From CAXBCP01 sp963977005 (lineage in GTDB: Bacteria > Pseudomonadota > Alphaproteobacteria > MPNO01 > UBA830), in the NCBI GenBank assembly GCA_963977005.1, contig CAXBMQ010000008.1:1-64000 (forward strand): a stretch of 64,000 nucleotides of DNA. The letters run 5' to 3'. Of this stretch, positions 26,224-33,821 are shown one piece after another. The position numbers and the translations under genes were made by a program. Every line of letters starts with the position of its first letter. Within the stretch, counting starts at the first letter, position 1. A model generated the notes under the pieces. That model searched no databases and was not told the DNA's origin. It saw nothing but the letters and a program-made list of their open reading frames with translations.

Positions 26224-26275
26224 GGGGCCGGGAAACGGGGCCGGGAAACGGGGCCGGGAAACGGGGCCGGGAATG
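26224..26275. repeat. Four 13-bp tandem repeats (GGGGCCGGGAAAC)
   Basis: Three perfect units (26224-26236, 26237-26249, 26250-26262) and a fourth ending ATG instead of AAC (26263-26275). Each unit has a G4 and a G3 run, so the + strand holds eight G-tracts and could fold into G-quadruplexes. It ends 35 bases before the cckA start, within its likely leader. Copy number may vary between strains by slippage. Confidence 0.9.
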
Positions 26276-26310
26276 TGTACGCGGCAACGATGTAGTCGGG
26301 GGGCAAGTGC

Positions 26311-28932
26311 GTGTGGATAAGAGGTTACGTGGGGGCGACGGCTTTGGCGAAGCTTACGGGGTGGATGTCGGTTAAAAAATCTGTATCTGACGCGCACGGC
26401 GTTCGCCGGGGCGTGTCGGCTGCTGTCGTGGCAATCGCCGGGCTGGGTGCGTTCCTGGGCGCGAGTTTTCCGGGCAGCGGCCCGGCGGCGGCCCAGACGG
26501 TGGCCGCGCATCCCGGGCAACCGCTGATGACCCAGGTGCTTATCGGCGGCCTCGCGCTTGTCGCGGTCGCCGCCCTTGTCTGGGGTGTCCTTAGCCGCCG
26601 GCGTATCCGCGTTCTCTCCGACCTGTTCGAAGCGCTGCCCGGCCCGCGGATGGTCGTCGACCGCGACGGGAATGCGATTGCGGCGACATCGACCATGAGG
26701 AAACTGCTCGGCGAGGGGGACGCGTCCGTCGATGCGCTTGCCGAACTGCTCTCCGGGGACAATGCGGACGAGGCCCGGTTCGGCGCCATCGTGACCGCGG
26801 CGGCGAAATCGGAACCGGCGCGCGCCGATTTCCGGATCGGATTGCCCGACATGGAGTATGTCGAATTGTCGGCGACGCCGCTGGCCGCACATTCCGATTC
26901 CGTTATCTGGCGGCTCGAAGACGTGTCCGAGCGCTATGAGTTGGAACGCGTCATCCGGACCGAACAGGAAAAACTGATCGAATTTGTCGAGAACGCGCCG
27001 ATCGGGTTCTATTCTGTCGATGGCGACGGACGTTTCCGCTACGTGAATTCGACGTTTGCGAACTGGCTCGGCAAAACCGAGATCGAACTGACCGGTGGAA
27101 ACGTGCGGCTTCGCGATCTGGTGCCGGACCGGCTGGTCAAAACATGCGCGCCCCATTCGCCCCTGGCCGGCGAGGATGGCGACGGCATGGGTGAGACCGC
27201 GTTCGCCGGTCGCGATGGCGAACAGTTCGATGCCTACGTTACCCAGACCGTCGTTGTCGACGAGGCGACCGGGGACCTGCGGACGCGGACCCTGGTCCGG
27301 CATCTGTCCGGGGAACGGCATTTCGCGGAAACGGTCCGTGTGTCGCAGGAGCGCTTTCAGCGGTTTTTCTTCGATGCGCCTGTCGGGATCGTTCTGCTTG
27401 ACGAGAATGCCTGCATTACCGAGTGCAATCAGGCTTTTGCCAGTACCACCGATTTCGAATGCGCGCGCGCCGTCGGGCGGTTTTTTCCGGAATTCGTTCT
27501 CGACGAAGACCGGGACAAGTTCGACCGATGGGTTTCGTCCGCCTACGAGGCGGATCATCAGCCGACCCCGATAGAAGTCCGCCTTGTCGGCGGAAAAGGG
27601 GTGACGGTGTCGCTCTATGCCGGGCGTGCCGAAAACGCCCCGGAAATCGACGATGACGGCAGTGCCGGACCGCCATCGGTCGGGTTGATTATCCACGTGT
27701 TCGATCTGTCGGAGCAGAAGCGCATTGAAGCCCAGTTCTTCCAGTCCCAGAAAATGGAACTGGTCGGCCAGCTTGCCGGCGGGATCGCGCACGATTTCAA
27801 CAATCTGCTGACCGCAATGATCGGGTTCTGCGATCTGTTGTTGCTGCGCCACACGCCGCGCGACCAGTCCTTTGCCGATATCCAGCAGATCAAGCAGAAC
27901 GCCAACCGGGCCGCCAACCTTGTCCGCCAGCTCCTCGCGTTTTCGCGCCAGCAGACGCTGCAGCCCAAGGTCCTCGACATGACGGACGTTCTCAGCGAGA
28001 CATCCTATCTGCTGCGCCGGCTGATCGGCGCCGATATCGAGCTCAAGTTCTATCATGGCCGCGATTTGTGGCTGATGAAGGCCGACCAGGGGCAGTTCGA
28101 ACAGGTTGTTATCAACCTCGCCGTCAACGCCCGTGACGCCATGAACGGCGGTGGCGCGCTGACCATCCGGACCAGCAACGTCTATGCCGGCGATCCGCGC
28201 CTGCGCGACTACGAAGGCATTCCCGATGACGACTATGTGCTGCTCGAAATGCAGGACAGCGGTACCGGTATCCCCGATGATGTCATCGGCAAGATCTTCG
28301 AGCCGTTTTTCACGACCAAGGAAGTCGGGGCCGGCACCGGGCTCGGACTCTCGACGGTTTACGGCATCGTCAAGCAGACGGGCGGGTATGTGTTCGCCGA
28401 TAACGTACCCGGCGAAGGCGCCAAGTTTTCGGTCTACCTGCCGCGTTTCCGGGAAGACGAGGATGCCGAAGACGTCGCCGATGCGGTCGAGGAGGAGGAA
28501 GTCCGCCGCGACCTGACCGGCGCCGGCACCGTGATGCTGGTCGAGGACGAGGACGCGGTCCGCCTGTTCGGCGCCCGCGCGCTGCGCAACAAGGGGTATT
28601 CCGTCGTCGAGGCCAAGGACGGCGAAGGCGCGCTCGAGGTGCTGAACGGCGTCGTCGACGGCATGGCGACCACGGTCGACGGTGAAAAGATCGACCTGCT
28701 GATAACCGACGTTGTCATGCCTGGCGTAGACGGCCCGACCCTCGTGCGCGAGGTCCGCCAGCGCTATCCCGAACTGAAGGTGATATTCATTTCCGGCTAT
28801 ACCGAGGACACGTTCCGCGACAAGCTGGGTGCCGGCGAGGAAGTCGAATTTCTGTCCAAGCCATTCACGCTCCAGCAGCTCGCCGGCAAGGTGAAGGAAG
28901 TGATGGACGGGGACCGCGCCGGCAAGGGCTGA
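26311..28932 (+). CDS. cckA: CckA-type hybrid sensor histidine kinase
   Basis: An 873-residue hybrid kinase, the head of the CckA-ChpT-CtrA phosphorelay that controls the alphaproteobacterial cell cycle. Order: hydrophobic segments near 36-52 and 76-94, PAS-type domains about 105-210, 222-340 and 350-470, the HisKA box with H494 in LAGGIAHDFNNLL, the ATPase (NLAVNARDAM, MQDSGTGIP, GTGLGLSTVYG), and a receiver with D800 in LLITDVVMPG. QKMELVGQLAGGIAHDF is the CckA hallmark. The start is a GTG at 26311; an ATG at 26365 is an equal alternative. The CtrA box upstream would make a feedback loop. ChpT and CtrA genes are not in the window. Confidence 0.93.
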   Translation: MWIRGYVGATALAKLTGWMSVKKSVSDAHGVRRGVSAAVVAIAGLGAFLGASFPGSGPAAAQTVAAHPGQPLMTQVLIGGLALVAVAALVWGVLSRRRIRVLSDLFEALPGPRMVVDRDGNAIAATSTMRKLLGEGDASVDALAELLSGDNADEARFGAIVTAAAKSEPARADFRIGLPDMEYVELSATPLAAHSDSVIWRLEDVSERYELERVIRTEQEKLIEFVENAPIGFYSVDGDGRFRYVNSTFANWLGKTEIELTGGNVRLRDLVPDRLVKTCAPHSPLAGEDGDGMGETAFAGRDGEQFDAYVTQTVVVDEATGDLRTRTLVRHLSGERHFAETVRVSQERFQRFFFDAPVGIVLLDENACITECNQAFASTTDFECARAVGRFFPEFVLDEDRDKFDRWVSSAYEADHQPTPIEVRLVGGKGVTVSLYAGRAENAPEIDDDGSAGPPSVGLIIHVFDLSEQKRIEAQFFQSQKMELVGQLAGGIAHDFNNLLTAMIGFCDLLLLRHTPRDQSFADIQQIKQNANRAANLVRQLLAFSRQQTLQPKVLDMTDVLSETSYLLRRLIGADIELKFYHGRDLWLMKADQGQFEQVVINLAVNARDAMNGGGALTIRTSNVYAGDPRLRDYEGIPDDDYVLLEMQDSGTGIPDDVIGKIFEPFFTTKEVGAGTGLGLSTVYGIVKQTGGYVFADNVPGEGAKFSVYLPRFREDEDAEDVADAVEEEEVRRDLTGAGTVMLVEDEDAVRLFGARALRNKGYSVVEAKDGEGALEVLNGVVDGMATTVDGEKIDLLITDVVMPGVDGPTLVREVRQRYPELKVIFISGYTEDTFRDKLGAGEEVEFLSKPFTLQQLAGKVKEVMDGDRAGKG

Positions 28933-28938
28933 GTCCGA

Positions 28939-29154
28939 TCAGCCGCCGCCGAATGCCCTGATTTCGTCTTCTGTCGGGAACCGGCCGGTTTCAAGTTTGG
29001 AATAGAGAACGGCATCCCCGCGGCTGATTTCGAACGATCCGGTACGGCCGGGGAAAATCTCCACCTCGACGCCAAGCGGTGCCAGCAGGGCCCTCGCACG
29101 GAGGGCGCGCGGTTCGTAGTTTCAGCGCTGGCAGTATTCAATACGAAGGCGCAT
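28939..29154 (-). CDS. SelW/Rdx-family selenoprotein (UGA at codon 11 read as selenocysteine)
   Basis: A 71-codon gene with an in-frame TGA at codon 11 (29122-29124), so ordinary ORF calling misses it. Reading TGA as selenocysteine gives the redox motif C8-Q-R-U11 followed by NYEPRA, the Rdx (SelT/SelW/SelH) signature; downstream GSFEISRG and LYSKLETGRFP are also family segments. A thioredoxin-like redox role is known for the family. ATG at 29154 has AGGA about 9 bases upstream. A 6-bp hairpin with a CGUGC loop follows the UGA at the distance expected of a bacterial SECIS. It converges on cckA with 6 bases between stops. A Cys-to-stop mutation is the alternative, but the C-terminal part is intact. 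selA, selB, selC and selD must exist elsewhere. Confidence 0.87.
29090..29106 (-). promoter_or_regulatory. Bacterial SECIS hairpin of the selenoprotein gene
   Basis: On the - strand GCCCTC (29106-29101) pairs with GAGGGC (29095-29090) around a 5-nt loop CGTGC. The stem starts 16 bases after the UGA and the loop 22 bases after it, and the loop has a G and U in its first three positions, as SelB-binding hairpins do. The hairpin is inside the coding region, as in bacteria. Confidence 0.72.
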
Positions 29155-29324
29155 CGGGCATTCCTGTATCGTCGTGAAAGCTTCTCTCCCTGAAATAGGG
29201 CGCGACAGCCGACTTGCAATTCCGGCCTGCGATGCATGCCAATCCGGGCGGTTGGGGGCGGCCGTGTCGAATCGTTACCGTGCTACACTGTTCGCCAACG
29301 CCGCCGTTTGCGTTTTCGGGATGA

Positions 29325-29407
29325 GAACAAAACCGGAATTTGTCTGTAAAAACAACGTGTTTTCAATTTGTTGAATTAAGAGTTGCGCATGAGAACAAAT
29401 GCGGTAC
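29325..29407 (+). promoter_or_regulatory. Two LexA-like boxes upstream of recA
   Basis: The 314 bases between the selenoprotein and recA contain two copies of ATGAGAACAAA followed by two bases and CGG. Each gives GAAC-N7-GAAT (29325-29339) or GAAC-N7-GTAC (29393-29407), close to the alphaproteobacterial LexA consensus GAAC-N7-GAAC but with imperfect second half-sites. No other gene or RNA was seen in this stretch. Confidence 0.45.
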
Positions 29408-29468
29408 ATTTATTCGACTTCACCTGATTGCACCGACACTAACCGTATGAAATAAGGAGCTGGGCGTT

Positions 29469-30572
29469 ATGGCTGATACCAATCTGAGAGTGGTCGAGCG
29501 GGACATTATGGACAGATCTTCAAACGACAAGTCGAAAGCGCTCGAAGCCGCGCTGAGCCAGATCGAGCGGGCGCACGGCAAGGGCTCGATCATGAAGCTC
29601 GGCGAAGGCGCCTCGCCCGCAAATGCCGAAGCGGTTTCCACCGGTTCCATCGGGCTCGATATCGCGCTCGGTATCGGCGGTGTGCCGAAGGGGCGCATCG
29701 TGGAGATCTACGGTCCCGAAAGCTCGGGCAAGACAACCCTCGCCCTGCATATCGTCGCCGAGGCACAGAAGAAGGGCGGCACCTGCGCGTTTATCGATGC
29801 GGAGCATGCGCTCGACCCGATCTATGCCCGCAAGCTGAACGTCGATATCGAGGAACTGCTGATTTCGCAGCCCGATGCCGGCGAACAGGCGCTCGAAATC
29901 GCCGATACGCTGGTGCGGTCCGGCGCGATCGACGTGATCGTGATCGATTCCGTCGCCGCGCTCGTGCCGCGGGCGGAGCTCGAAGGCGAAATGGGCGATA
30001 CCCATGTCGGTTTGCAGGCCCGTCTGATGAGCCAGGCGCTGCGCAAGCTGACCGGGTCCATCAACCGGTCCCAGTGCCTGATTATCTTCATCAACCAGAT
30101 CCGCATGAAAATCGGCGTGATGTTCGGCAGTCCCGAGACGACATCGGGCGGCAATGCGCTGAAATTCTACTCGTCGGTCCGGCTCGATATCCGCCGTATC
30201 GGTGCGATCAAGGACCGCGACGAAATCGTCGGCAACCAGACAAGGGTGAAGGTCGTCAAGAACAAGATGGCGCCGCCTTTCAAGACGGTCGAGTTCGATA
30301 TCATGTACGGTCAGGGAATTTCCAAGATGGGCGAACTTGTCGATCTCGGGGTCAAGGCCGGTCTGGTCGAAAAATCCGGCTCCTGGTTTTCCTACGGCGA
30401 CCAGCGGATCGGGCAGGGCCGCGAGAATGCGAAGAATTTCCTGTTGGAGAATCCCGATCTCGGAACCCAGCTCGAACGCGAGATCCTCGAACAGTCGGGG
30501 GTTCTGTCCGAAGCGGCGCTGACCGATCCGGCGGGGAATGCCGATCAGGTGGACGGCGGCGAAGAAGACTAG
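29469..30572 (+). CDS. recA: Recombinase RecA
   Basis: A 367-residue RecA. Walker A GPESSGKTT at 82-90, Walker B region IDVIVIDSVAALVPRAE, the DNA loop region FINQIRMKIGVMFG and ETTSGGNALKFYSS are all intact. RecA forms filaments on single-stranded DNA for strand exchange and triggers LexA self-cleavage. AAGGAG at 29454-29459 lies 9 bases before the ATG. LexA-like boxes lie upstream, a terminator directly downstream, so it is probably monocistronic. alaS follows, as in many alphaproteobacteria. Confidence 0.99.
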   Translation: MADTNLRVVERDIMDRSSNDKSKALEAALSQIERAHGKGSIMKLGEGASPANAEAVSTGSIGLDIALGIGGVPKGRIVEIYGPESSGKTTLALHIVAEAQKKGGTCAFIDAEHALDPIYARKLNVDIEELLISQPDAGEQALEIADTLVRSGAIDVIVIDSVAALVPRAELEGEMGDTHVGLQARLMSQALRKLTGSINRSQCLIIFINQIRMKIGVMFGSPETTSGGNALKFYSSVRLDIRRIGAIKDRDEIVGNQTRVKVVKNKMAPPFKTVEFDIMYGQGISKMGELVDLGVKAGLVEKSGSWFSYGDQRIGQGRENAKNFLLENPDLGTQLEREILEQSGVLSEAALTDPAGNADQVDGGEED

Positions 30573-30619
30573 CTCTGCGGTTTCTTCACGGTCCGGCGCA
30601 GGGCCGGGGTAATATCGGC

Positions 30620-30644
30620 GGGCCCCTTTTACGGGGCCCGTTTC
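30620..30644 (+). terminator. Rho-independent terminator after recA
   Basis: An 8-bp stem CGGGCCCC/GGGGCCCG (30620-30627 with 30634-30641), 6-nt loop TTTTAC, then TTT. It begins 47 bases after the recA stop. The T run is short, but the stem is perfect. Confidence 0.78.
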
Positions 30645-30834
30645 GCTATGCGCCGTATGTGGGGTGCACAGGCGCCTTGCGTGGCACACATACGCCGAAA
30701 ACGACCCGCCGCATAATCTGGACAGACTCATTCCCGCCCGTTAAAACCGGCGCCTCCGAATGGGACGAATGCCAGTCCCCGGCACAGGTTTGCCGCCATG
30801 CCGGCATGCTTAAACAGGCGATGAAAGCGGATAC

Positions 30835-33498
30835 ATGAGCTCGACCACCAATGACATCCGGACGGCCTTTCTCGATTATTTCGGGAAGAACGATCATGAG
30901 ATCGTCCCGTCGTCGCCGCTTGTTCCGCATAACGACCCGACCCTGCTGTTCACCAATGCCGGCATGGTGCAGTTCAAGAACGTGTTCACCGGTCTTGAAA
31001 AGCGCCCCTACAGCCGGGCCACGACATCTCAGAAATGCGTTCGCGCCGGCGGCAAGCACAACGATCTCGAGAATGTCGGCTATACGGCCCGGCATCACAC
31101 GTTTTTCGAAATGCTCGGCAATTTCTCGTTCGGCGATTATTTCAAGGATGTCGCGATCGAACATGCCTGGAACCTGATTACCAAGGAATACGGGCTGCCG
31201 GCCGAGAAACTTCTGGTCACGGTGTTTTCCGAAGACGACCAGGCCTTCGAACTGTGGCAGAAGATCGCCGGTCTGTCCGAAGACCGGATCATCCGCATTC
31301 CGACGAGCGACAATTTCTGGTCGATGGGCGATACCGGCCCCTGCGGGCCGTGTTCCGAGATCTTCTACGATCACGGCGAAGGTATTCCCGGCGGTCCGCC
31401 CGGCAGCCCGGACGAGGACGGCGACAGGTTTATCGAGATCTGGAATCTCGTGTTCATGCAGTACGAACAGATCGACGCGGAAACGCGAAACGACCTGCCG
31501 CGCCCGTCGATCGATACCGGCATGGGGCTGGAACGCATTGCCGCCGTCCTGCAGGGCAAGCACAACAATTACGACATCGACCTGATGCGCCATTTGATAG
31601 AGGCGTCGGCGCAGGCGTCGGGCGTTGGGCCCGACGGCGAACATCAGGCGTCGCACCGCGTCATTGCCGATCACCTGCGCGCCTCCAGTTTCCTCATCGC
31701 GGACGGCGTTCTGCCGTCGAACGAAGGGCGCGGCTACGTGCTGCGCCGGATCATGCGGCGTGCCATGCGTCATGCGCACATCATGGGCTGCCAGGATCCG
31801 CTGCTGTGGAAGCTGGTGCCGTCGCTGGTCGCCGAGATGGGCAAGGCGTTCCCCGAACTGGAACGCGCGGGCGCGCTTGTCACCGAAACCCTGAAACTCG
31901 AGGAGACCCGTTTCAAGGAAACGCTCGGCCGCGGGCTTCGCCTGCTGGAAGACGAAACCGCGAAACTCGGCGCCGGCGAAGCGCTCGACGGAGAGGTCGC
32001 GTTCAAGCTGTATGACACGTACGGCTTCCCGCTCGATCTGACCGAAGACGTGCTGCGCGGGCAGGGGCGCCCCGTCGATACCGCAGGGTTCGATGTGGCG
32101 ATGGAACGCCAGCGCGCGGAGGCCCGCAAAAGCTGGACCGGCTCGGGTGCGGCCGCAGATGAAAGTATCTGGTTCGATATCCGCGAACGCGCAGGCGCGA
32201 CGGAGTTTCTCGGATATACCACCGAATCCGCAGAGGGGGCCGTCGTCGCCCTTGTGGTCGATGGCGCCGAGACGGAAGCCGCGGGCGAAGGCGCATCGGT
32301 CGCGCTGGTTGCGAACCAGACGCCTTTCTACGGCGAATCCGGCGGCCAGCAGGGCGACGCAGGCACCGTTCGCACCGACAGCGCCGAAATCGCGGTAACC
32401 GATACGCTCAAGAAGATCGGCGATCTGCATGTTCATATCGGTACGGTGACGAAGGGCAGTATCAACGTCGGCGATACGGCGACATTCGATGTCGATCACG
32501 CGCGCCGTGCGTCGTTGCGCGCGCATCATTCGGCGACCCATCTGCTGCACGAGGCGCTGCGTCGCCGGCTTGGCGATCACGTGACGCAAAAGGGCTCGAT
32601 GGTCGCGCCCGACCGGTTGCGGTTCGATATCTCCCATCCGAAGGCGATAGATGCCGAAGACCTGCGCGCTATCGAACGCGAGGTGAACGAGCGCATCCGT
32701 CTGAACGGGCCGGTCGATACGCGGCTGATGACGCCGGACGAAGCCATCGAGAATGGCGCGATGGCCCTGTTCGGCGAGAAATACGGCGACGAGGTGCGGG
32801 TTGTTTCCATGGGTGGCGAAGAAGACCGGTTTTCCGTGGAGCTGTGCGGCGGCACCCACGTGCGGCGCACCGGCGATATCGGGTTTTTCCACATCGTCGG
32901 CGAGAGCGCGGTGGGGGCCGGGGTGCGCCGGATAGAGGCGCTGGCAGGCGCGACGGCCGATGCCTACGCCGTCGATCGCGAAGATCTTCTTGCGAAGACG
33001 GCCATCGAGTTGAAGACCACAGCGGAAGACGTGCCCGCCCGGGTCGCGGGCCTGCTGGAAGAGCGCCGGAAGCTGGAACGCGAACTCACCGATTTGCGCC
33101 GAAAGCTGGCAACCGGCGGCGGCGGTGCGTCTTCCGACGACCAGGCAGGCCCGGATGTCACCGCGATCGGCGGCATCAAATATGCGCCGCGCCGGCTCGA
33201 GGGGATGCCGGCGAAAGAGCTGAAATCCATGGCCGACGAGATCAAGAAACAGATCGGCTCCGGCGTGACGGCGATTGTCTCGGTCGAGGACGGCAAGGCA
33301 TCCATCGTCGTCGGCGTGACCGCCGATGTGATGGAACAGATCAGCGCGGTCGACCTGGTGCGTGTCGGGTCGGCAGCGCTTGGCGGCAAGGGCGGTGGCG
33401 GCCGGCCGGACATGGCCCAGGCGGGCGGCCCCGACGGCAGCGCCGCACAGGCGGCCCTGGACGCGATTGCCGCGGCGATCGATGGCGCGGGTGCCTGA
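30835..33498 (+). CDS. alaS: Alanine--tRNA ligase
   Basis: An 887-residue class II synthetase of full length. The N-terminal catalytic core shows FLDYFGKNDHEIVPSS and the GGKHNDLENVG region, the editing domain shows the zinc-binding HHSATHLLHEALR (HxxxH) and CGGTH motifs, and the C-terminal C-Ala domain follows a coiled linker. It charges tRNA-Ala and clears Ser/Gly mischarges. The ATG at 30835 has no strong ribosome site. The leader 30645-30834 shows no clear promoter or attenuator. Confidence 0.98.
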   Translation: MSSTTNDIRTAFLDYFGKNDHEIVPSSPLVPHNDPTLLFTNAGMVQFKNVFTGLEKRPYSRATTSQKCVRAGGKHNDLENVGYTARHHTFFEMLGNFSFGDYFKDVAIEHAWNLITKEYGLPAEKLLVTVFSEDDQAFELWQKIAGLSEDRIIRIPTSDNFWSMGDTGPCGPCSEIFYDHGEGIPGGPPGSPDEDGDRFIEIWNLVFMQYEQIDAETRNDLPRPSIDTGMGLERIAAVLQGKHNNYDIDLMRHLIEASAQASGVGPDGEHQASHRVIADHLRASSFLIADGVLPSNEGRGYVLRRIMRRAMRHAHIMGCQDPLLWKLVPSLVAEMGKAFPELERAGALVTETLKLEETRFKETLGRGLRLLEDETAKLGAGEALDGEVAFKLYDTYGFPLDLTEDVLRGQGRPVDTAGFDVAMERQRAEARKSWTGSGAAADESIWFDIRERAGATEFLGYTTESAEGAVVALVVDGAETEAAGEGASVALVANQTPFYGESGGQQGDAGTVRTDSAEIAVTDTLKKIGDLHVHIGTVTKGSINVGDTATFDVDHARRASLRAHHSATHLLHEALRRRLGDHVTQKGSMVAPDRLRFDISHPKAIDAEDLRAIEREVNERIRLNGPVDTRLMTPDEAIENGAMALFGEKYGDEVRVVSMGGEEDRFSVELCGGTHVRRTGDIGFFHIVGESAVGAGVRRIEALAGATADAYAVDREDLLAKTAIELKTTAEDVPARVAGLLEERRKLERELTDLRRKLATGGGGASSDDQAGPDVTAIGGIKYAPRRLEGMPAKELKSMADEIKKQIGSGVTAIVSVEDGKASIVVGVTADVMEQISAVDLVRVGSAALGGKGGGGRPDMAQAGGPDGSAAQAALDAIAAAIDGAGA

Positions 33499-33677
33499 TC
33501 CCCGCAACGCGCACCCCGACCGCTTTCGGGCGGAAAAACGGTCGGATAACCGGCGGGAATTCCCCTTTTGAGAGCCTGGTTCGGACTACTGGATCGGTAA
33601 ATCGAAATAGCCTATTATCCGCCGCGTTCCCGATGGCGATTTGACCGCGGGCGGCCTCCGACAGCGCTTTCCGGCAT

Positions 33678-33695
33678 GACGTTTGACAAAACGTC
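33678..33695. promoter_or_regulatory. Perfect palindrome overlapping a TTGACA box
   Basis: GACGTTT and AAACGTC (33678-33684 and 33689-33695) flank GACA, and the sequence TTGACA (33683-33688) lies inside it. It is 127 bases upstream of the gene at 33822. No matching -10 box at normal spacing was found, so this is only a candidate operator. The remaining 33499-33821 intergenic stretch (323 bases) shows no gene, RNA or clear terminator. Confidence 0.35.
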
Positions 33696-33821
33696 GATAT
33701 GACGGGGACGGTTTCGAACGGGCCGGTCTGTATCCAACATCGTTAGGGTGGCAATCCCGGAGGCCGCGTTTCGCGCCCCCACCCCTATACGTATTACACA
33801 ACTCTATCGAAAGAGGTCCAA

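Noticed and set aside
30646..33507. A 953-codon open frame antisense to alaS
   Set aside because: alaS is unambiguous on the other strand; the shadow has no recognisable domain.
33517..33547. CCGACCG...CGGTCGG after alaS as a terminator
   Set aside because: The loop is long, the tract next to it is A-rich inside the hairpin and no T run follows.
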